From RBG-16-66-20 sp964564865 (GTDB lineage Bacteria; Pseudomonadota; Gammaproteobacteria; Burkholderiales; SG8-39): 64,000 nt of DNA. Numbering within the stretch: position 1 is the stretch's first letter; each line of letters begins with the position of its first letter. The notes below the pieces were generated by a model, which worked only from the letters and a program-made list of their open reading frames with translations, was not told the DNA's origin and ran no database searches. Position numbers and translations under genes: made by a program. Positions 33,990 through 42,387 of the stretch are shown here, piece by piece. The stretch is from NCBI GenBank assembly GCA_964564865.1, contig CAZMDA010000003.1:1-64000 (forward strand), written 5' to 3'.

Positions 33990-34768
33990 GCGATCAGCGC
34001 ATCGAGCGTCGCGTCCGGCGCCTCGGCCATGAGCGAGTGGCCCGAGGGCGGAATGAGCGCGGTGCGCGCCCCGGCGATCGCGGCGGCGAGCGCCTGCGCG
34101 GCCCGGGGCGGGGTCATGACGTCGCGCGCGCCGAGGACGAACTGCACCGGGCACTTCACCTTTGCCGCGCTCTCCAGCCCGCCCGCGTAGGCATTGCAGG
34201 CGGAGAGGTCGGTGTGCAGGACCCCGGGCGCGAGTCGCGACAGGCGCGCGAGCGTGTCGCCGTACATCCACATGCCGGGACTCGGGTTGCCCGCGAGCGG
34301 TACCTGCGCCGCGTGGCCCCAGATCGTTTCCATGTCGTAGGCCGCCTGGTCGTTCGTCCTTGCCGCTTCGAGGAAAGCGTCCGACACCTTCATCGGGTAG
34401 GCGACGCCGATGAGGGCGATGCCGGTCACCCGGCCCGGGTGCCGCGCGGCGCACTCCAGGGCAATCAGCGCGCCCATGGAATGCCCGACCACCGCGGCCT
34501 TTGCCACGCCGGCCATGTCCATGAGCGCCATGACCCAGTCAGCCATCGCTTCGATGCTCGCGAGCGGCGGCCCGTCGGAGCGGCCGTGTCCCGGCAGGTC
34601 CACCGCGAGCACGTTGCGGCCGTGGTAGCCGAAGTACCGGCTCTGCAGGCCCCACCAGCTGTGATCCAGCCCCGCGCCATGCACGAACACGATCGTCGGC
34701 TTCGCCGGGTCGATGGCGTGCGCCGCGGTGTAGGCGAAGGCCTTGCGTCCGGCGACGAGCGCTTCCAT
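33968..34768 (-). CDS. Alpha/beta hydrolase
   Basis: 266 residues. It has oxyanion motif FVHGAGLDHSWW, DLPGHGRSDGP, the nucleophile elbow VVGHSMGALIA (Ser), acid Asp in LGARDVMTPP and His in PPSGHSLMAEAP. It is a soluble esterase or C-C hydrolase of unknown substrate. The start overlaps the stop of metY by one base and the end overlaps the epimerase gene, so it is the middle gene of a three-gene operon. Confidence 0.87.
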   Translation of the reverse strand: MEALVAGRKAFAYTAAHAIDPAKPTIVFVHGAGLDHSWWGLQSRYFGYHGRNVLAVDLPGHGRSDGPPLASIEAMADWVMALMDMAGVAKAAVVGHSMGALIALECAARHPGRVTGIALIGVAYPMKVSDAFLEAARTNDQAAYDMETIWGHAAQVPLAGNPSPGMWMYGDTLARLSRLAPGVLHTDLSACNAYAGGLESAAKVKCPVQFVLGARDVMTPPRAAQALAAAIAGARTALIPPSGHSLMAEAPDATLDALIAWANALS

Positions 34769-36075
34769 CAGCCTCGCGCCGCGGCCCGCATGGCCGTGTT
34801 CAGGCCGCGGTCCAGGTCGTCGATCAAGTCCTGCGCGTCCTCCAGGCCGATGGACAGGCGCACCGTGCCCGGCCCGATGCCGGCGCGCACCAGGTCCTCG
34901 TCGGACATGCGGTAGTGCGTCGTCGTCGCCGGGTGGATGACCAGGGACTTGGCGTCGCCGACGTTGGCGAGGTGCGAGAATACGCGCAGCGACTCGATGA
35001 ACCGGCGGCCGGCCTCCCGGCCGCCCTTGATGTCGAAGGAGAACACCGCGCCGCAGCCGCGCGGCAGCAGCTTTTTCGCCAGCGCATGGTCCGGATGATC
35101 GGGCCGCTCCGGGTAGAGCACATTGCCCACCGCGGCGTGGCCCGCCAGGAAGTCCACCACCCTGCGCGTGCTCTCGACGTGCCGCGGCATGCGCAGGTGC
35201 AGCGTCTCGATGCCCTGCAGGATCTGGAACGCGGTCATCGGCGCCATGCAGGCGCCGAAGTCGCGCAGGCCCTCGCGCCGCGCGCGCAGCAGGAACGCCC
35301 GCGTGCCCGATTCCTCCTCGAAGTCCATGTTGTGGAACCCGGCATAGGGCGCGGTGAGTTGCGGGAATTTCCCGCTTTTCTCCCAGTCGAAGCGGCCCGA
35401 GTCCACGATGACGCCGCCGATGGCGATGCCGTGGCCGCCGAGGAACTTGGTGGCCGAGTGGTACAGCAGGTCGGCGCCCAGCTCGAAGGGCTTCATCAGG
35501 TACGGCGTGGTGAAGGTCGCGTCCACCAGCAGCGGCAGCCCCGCCTCGTGCGCGATCGCGGACACCGCCGGGATGTCGAGCACGTCCAGCCCGGGGTTGC
35601 CCAGCGTCTCGCCGAACAGCAGCCGGGTTTCCGGGCGGATCGCCTTGCGCCAGGCGTCCAGGTCGCGCGGCACGACGAACGTGGTCTCGATGCCGAAGCG
35701 CTTCAGCGTGTAGCCAAGCAGGTTGTGCGAGCCGCCGTAGAGCGACGCGGAGGCGACGATGTGCGAGCCCGCGTCCATGAGCGTGGCCACCGCCAGGTGC
35801 AGCGCCGCCTGCCCGCTCGCGATCGCGATGGCGCCGGTGCCGCCCTCCAGCGCGGCCATGCGCTCCTCCAGCACCGCCACGGTCGGGTTGGAGATGCGCG
35901 AGTAGACGTGCCCCGCGCGCTCCATGTTGAACAGCGATGCCGCGTGCTCGCTGTCGCGGAAGACGTAGGAGGTGGTCTGGTAGATCGGGACCGCGCGCGA
36001 GCCGGTCGCCGGGTCGGGCGACTGCCCGGCGTGCAAGGCCAGCGTGTCGAATCCCGGGTACTTGGGGCCGGTCAA
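34768..36075 (-). CDS. metY: O-acetylhomoserine sulfhydrylase
   Basis: 435 residues, the usual MetY length. It has GFDTLALHAGQSPDPATGSRAVPIYQT at the N-terminus, YSRISNPTVAVLEERMAALEGG, the PLP lysine in HSATKFLGGHG and the C-terminal SIGLEDAQDLIDDLDRGL. It makes homocysteine from O-acetylhomoserine and sulfide in the cytosol. Together with the core MetE-like protein at 43587 it could supply methionine. Confidence 0.93.
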   Translation of the reverse strand: MTGPKYPGFDTLALHAGQSPDPATGSRAVPIYQTTSYVFRDSEHAASLFNMERAGHVYSRISNPTVAVLEERMAALEGGTGAIAIASGQAALHLAVATLMDAGSHIVASASLYGGSHNLLGYTLKRFGIETTFVVPRDLDAWRKAIRPETRLLFGETLGNPGLDVLDIPAVSAIAHEAGLPLLVDATFTTPYLMKPFELGADLLYHSATKFLGGHGIAIGGVIVDSGRFDWEKSGKFPQLTAPYAGFHNMDFEEESGTRAFLLRARREGLRDFGACMAPMTAFQILQGIETLHLRMPRHVESTRRVVDFLAGHAAVGNVLYPERPDHPDHALAKKLLPRGCGAVFSFDIKGGREAGRRFIESLRVFSHLANVGDAKSLVIHPATTTHYRMSDEDLVRAGIGPGTVRLSIGLEDAQDLIDDLDRGLNTAMRAAARG

Positions 36076-36086
36076 GGCTCAGGAAC

Positions 36087-36641
36087 TCAGTGCAGGTGCT
36101 TCCTGGAAGGCCGCGTCGCGGTCTCGAAGGCGCGTTCGGGCTTGGCCGGCTGCGCGCCGCGGTTCTTCCAGTCCTCGTCGAAGAACCGGTTCACCAGCGC
36201 GGTCACCTCGCCCACGCGCGCCTTGTCGAACTGGCGCGCGAGCAGCACGGACACATCCTCGACCATGCAGCGGCGCTGCGCCTCGTGGATCGCCTGCGCG
36301 GTGGGACCGACGAACAGCAGCCGCGAGTCCTGCTCGCCGTTCTGCAGGTACAGCGTCAGCTCGACCTCCACCGCCTCGTAGCACAGCGGCCCCAGGTTCT
36401 CCAGCGCGCTGTCCAGCGCGGCGTGGAAGCTGCGGCCGATCTCGCCGGTCCAGCACAGGACCAGCATCAGGTCCTTGTCGTCGAAGCGCAGGCCCGGCTC
36501 GTCCTGCTCCAGGCTCTTGACGTCGGCGAGGCCCTCGGCGTCCAGGTACTCCAGCAGCGGGGCGAGCGCCTCCTCGATCCGCTTCCGGGACACGCCTTCG
36601 AGGATCGGGATATCGGCATGCAGGTGCACTTCCATGCGCAT
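36087..36641 (-). CDS. Conserved hypothetical protein (DUF6806-like)
   Basis: 184 residues. The pattern MEVHLHADIPILEGVSRKRIEEAL, LMLVLCWTGEIGRSFHAALD, LLFVGPTAQAIHEAQRR and a final KHLH looks like a conserved betaproteobacterial family, which I recall as DUF6806 (not checked). It is soluble and acidic, without known active-site motifs. It precedes metY by 11 bases on the same strand. Two in-frame ATGs (36641, 36635) could start it, and neither has a clear ribosome site. Confidence 0.65.
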   Translation of the reverse strand: MRMEVHLHADIPILEGVSRKRIEEALAPLLEYLDAEGLADVKSLEQDEPGLRFDDKDLMLVLCWTGEIGRSFHAALDSALENLGPLCYEAVEVELTLYLQNGEQDSRLLFVGPTAQAIHEAQRRCMVEDVSVLLARQFDKARVGEVTALVNRFFDEDWKNRGAQPAKPERAFETATRPSRKHLH

Positions 36642-36809
36642 GGCGGCTGGTCCGGGGGGAGATGGGCGTGCATTTTATCACGGGGGTACCCCGCGGGACC
36701 GCCGCCCGCCGACCGCCGGCGCCCGTCAACGGACCTGCGGCACGGCGCGTTCATGGGGATGCAGCCAGAATGAACTTGCTGGCGCAGCGCACCTCAGATG
36801 GAGGTAGCC

Positions 36810-37049
36810 ATGAACGTCATGTACAGCAGCGAGAACTACTACGTGGTCGAGTTCCCGGGCCTCGCGGGCATCGAACTGGTGGACAAGACCACCGGCCGCG
36901 GCGGGTTCCTGGAGGGCGCCGTCGAGGCCCGGTTCCGCGCCCGCATGGCGACCCTGGCGAGCGCCGACCCGGAGCCCAGCACCGAATCGGTGGACGCGTT
37001 CCTCGCCCACTACGACGCGCTGTTGATGAATCCGGTCTCGCTGCACTAG
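36810..37049 (+). CDS. DUF3567 family protein
   Basis: 79 residues. MNVMYSSENYYVVEF, IELVDKTTGRGGFLEGAVEARFRARM and a tail ending NPVSLH match the small betaproteobacterial DUF3567 family, of unknown function. I chose ATG 36810 because GGAGGT lies four bases before it; the in-frame ATG at 36798 is part of that ribosome site. The 168 bases before it contain GGGGGTACCCC (palindrome) but no other feature. Confidence 0.75.
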   Translation: MNVMYSSENYYVVEFPGLAGIELVDKTTGRGGFLEGAVEARFRARMATLASADPEPSTESVDAFLAHYDALLMNPVSLH

Positions 37050-37059
37050 CGAATTCCGC

Positions 37060-37065
37060 TAGCAT
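37060..37065 (+). promoter_or_regulatory. -10 box TAGCAT before the phosphodiesterase gene
   Basis: TAGCAT ends eight bases before ATG 37074 with no ribosome site between. No clear -35. Confidence 0.4.
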
Positions 37066-37073
37066 CGGGGTCG

Positions 37074-38222
37074 ATGCGCGGCTCCTGGTTCGTCCCCGAT
37101 TATTCCGGCAACGGCTTCGTCAACCTGATCGCTTCGCTGGTGGAAGCCTCGGGCGGCCGGCCGCGCCACGCGCCGCTCGGCTCCCTCGCCCAGTCCGAAC
37201 TGCGCGCCGCCACCAACCTCGTGCTGCTGATCGTGGACGGCCTGGGCGACGAGTACGTGCGCGCCTACGGTCCCGGCGGCGCGCTGGACAGCCGCCGGCG
37301 CGAGCCCATCAGCGCGGTGTTTCCCTCCACCACCGCCACCGCGATCACCACGTCCTACACCGGCGCCGCGCCGATCGAGCACGGGCTGACCGGCTGGTTC
37401 ACCTACTTCGGCGAGGCGGGCTGCGTCGGTGCGCCCCTGCCCTTCCGCCGCCGCGGCGAGGCGCGCCCGATTCCCGCGCACAGCCGGCGCCTGTTCCGCG
37501 AGGCGCCGCTGTTCGACGCCCTCGCCTCGCGCCCGGTCGTGGTCACCGAGCGCACGATCATCGATTCCATCTACAACCTCCACCACTGCGGCCGCGCCGA
37601 GCGCCGCCCCTACGACCGGCTGGACGAGCTGGTGAAGGAGATCGCCGCGGCGGCGAAGTCCGGCCCCGAGCGCAAGTTCGTCTACTCCTATTGGCCGCTG
37701 TTCGACAAGCTGGCGCACGAGCACGGCGTGGCGAGCGACCCGGTGCGCCGCCACTATGCCGAAGTGGACCAGGCCTTCGCCTCGCTGCTGGAGCAGCTCG
37801 CCGGCACGGACACGCTGGTCGTGGTCACCGCGGACCACGGCTTCATGGACAGCCCCGCGGAGCGTTCCCTCACCCTGCCGGCGGAGCTGGCGGCGATGCT
37901 GCGCTTCCCGCTGTGCGGCGAGCGGCGCATCGTCTTCGCCCACGCGCATGCGCCGCGGGAGTTCATGGCGAAGGCGCGGGACTGGCTGGGCGACCGCGCC
38001 GAGGTGCGCGCCAGCCGCGACCTGCAGGACGAAGGCTGGTTCGGCGCCGGGGCGCCGCATCCGCGCTTCGCCGAGCGCATCGGCGACGCCGCGATCCTGA
38101 TGAAGGACGACTGGACGCTCAAGGACTGGGTGGCGGGCGAGCCCCGCCACCTGCACATCGGCAACCACGGCGGCGCGACGCGGGCGGAGATGCTCATCCC
38201 GCTGGTCGTCGCCACCGCATAG
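37074..38222 (+). CDS. Type I phosphodiesterase / nucleotide pyrophosphatase-like protein
   Basis: 382 residues of the alkaline phosphatase superfamily. It has the first metal Asp in LVLLIVDGLGDEYV, nucleophile Thr in FPSTTATAITTSYTG, HGLTGWFTYFGE, then TADHGFMD and a final GNHGGATRAEM with His ligands. It would cleave phosphodiester or pyrophosphate bonds with two metal ions. It has no signal peptide, so it should be cytosolic. It is followed eight bases later by an enol-lactonase-like gene. Confidence 0.82.
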   Translation: MRGSWFVPDYSGNGFVNLIASLVEASGGRPRHAPLGSLAQSELRAATNLVLLIVDGLGDEYVRAYGPGGALDSRRREPISAVFPSTTATAITTSYTGAAPIEHGLTGWFTYFGEAGCVGAPLPFRRRGEARPIPAHSRRLFREAPLFDALASRPVVVTERTIIDSIYNLHHCGRAERRPYDRLDELVKEIAAAAKSGPERKFVYSYWPLFDKLAHEHGVASDPVRRHYAEVDQAFASLLEQLAGTDTLVVVTADHGFMDSPAERSLTLPAELAAMLRFPLCGERRIVFAHAHAPREFMAKARDWLGDRAEVRASRDLQDEGWFGAGAPHPRFAERIGDAAILMKDDWTLKDWVAGEPRHLHIGNHGGATRAEMLIPLVVATA

Positions 38223-38230
38223 GAGGACGG

Positions 38231-39019
38231 ATGAAGGCGAAGACCAACGGCATCGAGACCTACTACGAGCTCCACGGCAGGGAAGGCGCGCCCTGGCTGG
38301 TGCTCAGCCATTCGCTTGCCTGCAGCACGCGCATGTGGGACCCGCAGATCGAGGCCCTGAAGGGCGAGTACCGCATCCTCGCCTACGACACCCGCGGCCA
38401 CGGCGCCTCCGAAGCGCCCAAGGGCGCCTACACGCTGGAGATGCTGGCCGATGACCTCAAGGCGCTGCTCGACCACCTCGGGATCGAGAAGGCGAACTAC
38501 TGCGGCCTGTCCATGGGCGGCATGATCGGCCAGACCTTCGCCCTGAAGCATCCGGGCGTGTTCGCGAAGCTCGCGCTCGCCGACACCACCTGCCGCTATC
38601 CGGCGGAGGCGGCCAAGGTCTGGGAAGAGCGGATCCGGACCGCGGAGGCCCAGGGCATGGGACCGCTCGCGCAGCCCACCCTGGAGCGCTGGTTCACCGC
38701 GCCGTTCCGCGAGAAGAATCCGGCCGTCGTGGACGGCATCCGCAAGCTGATCCTCGCCACGCCGGTGGCGGGCTACGTCGGCTGCAGCCACGCGCTGCCT
38801 AAGATCAACCTCACGGCGCGGCTGAAGGAGATCCGCTGCCCGATCCTGGTGATCGTCGGCGCGGACGATCCGGGCACGCCGGTATCCATGGCGCGGGAGA
38901 TCCACGACAACGCGCCGGGCTCGAAGCTGGTGGTGCTGCCGCAGGCGGCGCACCTGGCGAACCTGGAGCAGCCCGAGGGCTTCACGCGGGCGCTGCGGGA
39001 GTTCCTCAGCGCGCGCTGA
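38231..39019 (+). CDS. 3-oxoadipate enol-lactonase-like alpha/beta hydrolase
   Basis: 262 residues. The pattern VLSHSLACSTRMWDPQIEAL, YDTRGHGASEAPKGAYTLEMLADDLKALLDHLGI and GLSMGGMIGQ is typical of PcaD-type enol-lactonases. Ser is in the elbow, the acid is in GADDPGTP and His in AAHLANLEQP. No other protocatechuate genes are near, so a true pcaD role is not proven. Ribosome site GGAGGA is close before the ATG. The 3' end overlaps the convergent DUF2817 gene by 14 bases. Confidence 0.82.
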   Translation: MKAKTNGIETYYELHGREGAPWLVLSHSLACSTRMWDPQIEALKGEYRILAYDTRGHGASEAPKGAYTLEMLADDLKALLDHLGIEKANYCGLSMGGMIGQTFALKHPGVFAKLALADTTCRYPAEAAKVWEERIRTAEAQGMGPLAQPTLERWFTAPFREKNPAVVDGIRKLILATPVAGYVGCSHALPKINLTARLKEIRCPILVIVGADDPGTPVSMAREIHDNAPGSKLVVLPQAAHLANLEQPEGFTRALREFLSAR

Positions 39020-40070
39020 TTCCCGCCACTCCCCGCGCGATGACCTCGCGCGACTGCTCCAGCACCGCCGCGCGCCACTTCGGGTCCGACGGATAGAACG
39101 CCTCGACGTACTCCGCCTGCACCTGCGCCAGGCGCTCCGGGTGCTTCGCGCCGTGGAAGCGCATCCAGCGCTGCGCCATGCCGGCGCGCTGCATCTCCAC
39201 CCGCGGCCGGGTGCCGAACTCCACCACCGTCGTCGTCACTTCCGCCCTCGGCAGCTCGGCGATGAAGGCGTCGGTCAGGATGCCCTTGTAGTCGGCGAGC
39301 GCCTTGTGCGTGATGCCCTGCCCGTTCACCGCGCGCTCGCCCCACCAGGCGCGGCAGCGCTCCCACAAGGGAGAACCGGGAACCGCGAAGCCGACATAGA
39401 CATGCTCCAGCCAGGGCCCGATGCCGGTGTGGAAGTCCACCAGCGCGGCGCGCTTCGCGTGCCCCACGTGCGCCCGTACCGCGGCGAGGAACGCCCCGTG
39501 CGACCACTGCCGGCGCGCGCCGCCGTAGAAGATGCCGTCGGCATGGCTGTACTGGCCGCCGTTGTAGGCGGTGGAGAAGGCCTTCTCGCCGACGCGCTCG
39601 CGGTAGCCGTCCAGCCAGCGGAACGCGGCCGCGATGCTGGCGTCGTCCCAGGTTTCGGGCGTGATGTTCGGATGGATCTCCGCATAGCCGGGATTGGCCG
39701 GCGGCGCGGCGAAGTCCACGAAATTGCGGTTGAGGTCGACGTTGTCCTCGGTCACCCGGGTGCGGTGGCGGAAGCCCCAGGGGTTGTGCGCGTGGAAGAA
39801 GGCGATGGCGGTATCCGCCGGCAGCCTCGGCGGCGAAGCCAGCCACGCCGTCTGCGCCGCGGAGCCCGGGAAGCCCTCGATGCCGTGGGTGCCGCTGCCG
39901 ATGACGAGGACGTTGGCTGCGCCCTTGGGTCCCTGGACGGCGACGTCGAGGTGCAGCCCCTCGCCCAGCGGATGAGGGTAGCTCGTCACCTCGGCGCCGG
40001 CCGCGCGCGCCGCGCCGAGGAACTTCGCGCGCGCGTCCTCGTAGGTCTCGGAGAAATGTTCCAGGCTCAT
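39006..40070 (-). CDS. DUF2817 (M14-like) zinc carboxypeptidase family protein
   Basis: 354 residues. The zinc-binding pair is in SGTHGIEGFPGS (His/Glu), with the third ligand His in VDFHTGIGP; EDNVDLNRNF is the Asn/Arg substrate-binding stretch of M14 peptidases. The fold is M14-like but the family substrate is unknown. No signal peptide. The ATG at 40070 follows a TAGGCT box by seven bases, back to back with the promoter of the divergent MFS gene 31 bases away. Confidence 0.85.
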   Translation of the reverse strand: MSLEHFSETYEDARAKFLGAARAAGAEVTSYPHPLGEGLHLDVAVQGPKGAANVLVIGSGTHGIEGFPGSAAQTAWLASPPRLPADTAIAFFHAHNPWGFRHRTRVTEDNVDLNRNFVDFAAPPANPGYAEIHPNITPETWDDASIAAAFRWLDGYRERVGEKAFSTAYNGGQYSHADGIFYGGARRQWSHGAFLAAVRAHVGHAKRAALVDFHTGIGPWLEHVYVGFAVPGSPLWERCRAWWGERAVNGQGITHKALADYKGILTDAFIAELPRAEVTTTVVEFGTRPRVEMQRAGMAQRWMRFHGAKHPERLAQVQAEYVEAFYPSDPKWRAAVLEQSREVIARGVAGISAR

Positions 40071-40077
40071 GCGCCAA

Positions 40078-40106
40078 AGCCTACCCCATTAGAATCCGGG
40101 CGTGAA
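40078..40106 (-). promoter_or_regulatory. Promoter of the DUF2817 gene overlapping the divergent MFS start
   Basis: Minus-strand -10 TAGGCT (40078-40083) ends seven bases before ATG 40070. TTCACG (40101-40106), 17 bases away, could be the -35 and overlaps the MFS start codon. Confidence 0.45.
40090..40095 (+). promoter_or_regulatory. -10 box TAGAAT before the MFS gene
   Basis: TAGAAT ends six bases before the GTG start at 40102, with no ribosome site. Overlaps the divergent promoter. Confidence 0.5.
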
Positions 40107-41337
40107 TCCGGTCACTCCCGCCCAGGACGACGCCGCTCTGCCGGTGAAGCTCATCGCCGTCGTCTTCATCCCGTTCGCGAGCGGCTTCTTCCTCTCCATC
40201 CTGCTGCGCTACGTCAACGCGGTGATCGCGCGCGACATCGCGGCGGACTTCTCGCTCTCGCCCTCGGACCTGGGCCTGCTCACCAGCGTGTACTTCCTGG
40301 TGTTCGCCGCGTTCCAGATCCCGCTCGGGGTGCTGCTGGACCGCTTCGGGCCGCGGCGCGTGCTGGCGACGCTGCTCCTGTTCGCCGCCGCGGGCGGCCT
40401 TGCCTTCGGCCTGGCGCGCGACGTGACCGAACTCGCGCTCGGCCGCGCCCTGCTGGGCCTGGGCGTGTCCGGCTGCCTGATGGGCTCCATCAAGGCCTTC
40501 ACGCTCTGGTTCCCGCTGTCGCGCCTGGCAACGCTGAACGGCTGGATCCTCGCCATCGGCGCGCTGGGGGCGATGGCGGCCACCGCACCGGTGGAGGCCA
40601 TCGCCGGCGCCTCGGGCTGGCGCATGGTGTTCTACGTACTTGCAGGGTGCGCCGCCGCCATCTCGGCGCTCATCTTCTTCGTCGTGCCCGAGCGCGCGCT
40701 GCCCGGGGCGGGCGAAACCTGGGCACGCCAGTTCTCCGAGATCGGCGGCATCCTGCGCAGCGTGTTCTTCTGGCGCGTGGCGCTGGCGCTGATCGTGGTG
40801 CACGGCGCCTACCAGGCGCTGCAGGGCCTGTGGCTCGCGCCCTGGCTGATCGACGTCGGCGGCCTGTCGCGGTCGCAGGTGGCCAACACCCTGCTCGCCA
40901 GTTCCATCGCCTACGGCGTGGGCTCGGTGATCTTCGGCACCCTGGCCGACCGCATGGCGCGGCGCCTGCTCGCGTTCAAGGTCGGCATGGCGCTCGCGGT
41001 GCTCGCCTTCTTCGCCATCGCCGCGGGCGTGCGCGAATGGGCGCCGGTGGTGCTGATGGTCTACGGCTTCGGCGCCTGCGCCGCGGCCCTGCCCTACGCC
41101 ATCCTGACCCAGCATTTCCCGCGCGAGCTCACCGGCCGCGTCATCACGGCCTCGAACATCTTCATGTTCCTCGCCTCCTTCGGCGTGCAGTGGGGCGTGG
41201 GCGCGCTGCTGCGCCTGTGGCCCGCGGTGGACGGGCGCTACCCGGCCGAGGGCTATGCGGTCGCCTTCGGCATCGTGGGCGCCATGCAGCTCGCGGTGCT
41301 GCTGTGGCTGCTGCCGATGAAGGAACCGCAGCGCTAG
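40102..41337 (+). CDS. MFS transporter
   Basis: 411 residues, 12 membrane segments. It has LLDRFGPRRVLATLLLFAAAGG after segment 2 (MFS motif), GRALLGLGVSGCLMGSIKAF (segment 4), and LADRMARRLLAFKVGMAL in the second half. The start is GTG at 40102, six bases after a TAGAAT box. It is divergent from the DUF2817 gene, only 31 bases apart, and may share regulation. The substrate is unknown. Confidence 0.88.
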   Translation: MNPVTPAQDDAALPVKLIAVVFIPFASGFFLSILLRYVNAVIARDIAADFSLSPSDLGLLTSVYFLVFAAFQIPLGVLLDRFGPRRVLATLLLFAAAGGLAFGLARDVTELALGRALLGLGVSGCLMGSIKAFTLWFPLSRLATLNGWILAIGALGAMAATAPVEAIAGASGWRMVFYVLAGCAAAISALIFFVVPERALPGAGETWARQFSEIGGILRSVFFWRVALALIVVHGAYQALQGLWLAPWLIDVGGLSRSQVANTLLASSIAYGVGSVIFGTLADRMARRLLAFKVGMALAVLAFFAIAAGVREWAPVVLMVYGFGACAAALPYAILTQHFPRELTGRVITASNIFMFLASFGVQWGVGALLRLWPAVDGRYPAEGYAVAFGIVGAMQLAVLLWLLPMKEPQR

Positions 41338-41954
41338 CGCAGGTAAAGCGTATGCCCCAGCGCCCGCGCGGGCGCGAAATCGGAAAGCACGGACTCGTGG
41401 ATGGCGCGCAGGTTCGTCCAGGGCGCCGCGTCGGCATAGAAGCGCCGGAGGAACAGGAGGTCGGTCAGCATGCTGTCCATCCAGTTCACGTCCGTGGTGT
41501 AGCCCAGCACGGCGCGGCAGCCCGATTCCTTCAGGAACCGGCGCGCAAAGGCCTCGCCGCGCTTGCCCGCCAGCACGCTGCACGCGCCGAAGTACACCAG
41601 GTTGTCGTAGCCCTTGCCCCAGCCGGCGAAGGCGCGGCACAGCGCCGCCGGCCCGATCTTCGCCAGCGCGGTATGGATCTTCCCCGGCGAGCCGTGGAAG
41701 GAAAGGTAGTAGACCGGGGTATCGAAGGCCTCCGGGTCGCGCCAGAGCAGGCCCTCGCGGCGCTTGGTGTAGGCCGCCAGCTGCGCCGGCGAGTCCATGA
41801 AGCGATGGGCGATCGCAAGCGGAGGATCCAGCTGCGCGGCGAGGCCCTCGAAGAACGGGCGCACCGAGCGCTCGCGGAAGGCGTGCGGGTAGCGATCCGA
41901 CCAGTAGGTTTCCAGGCACACCAGCTTGCGCGGCGCGCGGCGCGCGCGCGTCAC
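41334..41954 (-). CDS. CHAT/caspase-like protein (DUF6642-like)
   Basis: 206 residues from GTG 41954. Hallmarks are LVCLETYW at the N-terminus, His87 in VYYLSFHGSPGKIH and Cys125 in LVYFGACSVLAGKRG, then LGYTTDVNWMDSMLTDLLFL. A His in a hydrophobic-H-G strand end and a Cys in an x-G-A-C strand end is the dyad layout of CHAT and caspase-like peptidases. I recall the DUF6642 family having this pattern (not checked). It is a stand-alone domain with no fused sensor. The start overlaps the GFA gene stop by four bases (GTGA), so the two are made together. Confidence 0.65.
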   Translation of the reverse strand: MTRARRAPRKLVCLETYWSDRYPHAFRERSVRPFFEGLAAQLDPPLAIAHRFMDSPAQLAAYTKRREGLLWRDPEAFDTPVYYLSFHGSPGKIHTALAKIGPAALCRAFAGWGKGYDNLVYFGACSVLAGKRGEAFARRFLKESGCRAVLGYTTDVNWMDSMLTDLLFLRRFYADAAPWTNLRAIHESVLSDFAPARALGHTLYLR

Positions 41955-42349
41955 GGCTGGCCTTCCGGATGCCGCGGCAGCCCGTCGCCGATGTCGTACC
42001 ACGGCGCCCTGGAGGCGACGAAGATGTGGCAGGCCGGCCGGATTCCCGGGTCGTCGTCGAGGATGCCCAGCGCGATGTCCTCGGTGTCCGGGCGCGCGGT
42101 GTTGATCCATTGCAGCGTCGAGCCGCAGCGCGCGCAGAACGTCCGGCGGATGCCGGGCGAGGACTCGTAGGCCGCAATCAACGCCTCCCCCTGGACCAGC
42201 CGCAGGTCCGGCTTCCTGACCTGGGCGTAGGTGCCGAAGGCGGCACCGTGCGCCTTGCGGCACATCGTGCAATGGCAATGGCTGGCGCGAAACAACTCTC
42301 CACGGATCTCGAATCGCACGCCGCCGCACAGGCAGCTCGCCCGGATCAT
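41951..42349 (-). CDS. GFA-domain (CENP-V/GFA) zinc protein
   Basis: 132 residues. Zinc-binding cysteines are visible: CLCGGV, then CHCTMCRKAHGAAF, and FCARCGSTL. The GFA fold binds one or two zinc ions, and the founding member was linked to S-hydroxymethylglutathione formation; most members have no known reaction. I chose ATG 42349 because AAGGAGGAAC lies right before it (42364 is a longer option). It is cotranscribed with the CHAT-like gene. Confidence 0.85.
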   Translation of the reverse strand: MIRASCLCGGVRFEIRGELFRASHCHCTMCRKAHGAAFGTYAQVRKPDLRLVQGEALIAAYESSPGIRRTFCARCGSTLQWINTARPDTEDIALGILDDDPGIRPACHIFVASRAPWYDIGDGLPRHPEGQP

Positions 42350-42375
42350 CGTTCCTCCTTCCACCAGTGTTCGGC

Positions 42376-42381
42376 TAAAGT
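42376..42381 (+). promoter_or_regulatory. -10 box TAAAGT before the enolase-superfamily gene
   Basis: TAAAGT ends six bases before ATG 42388, no ribosome site between. No clear -35. Confidence 0.4.
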
Positions 42382-42387
42382 CACGGC

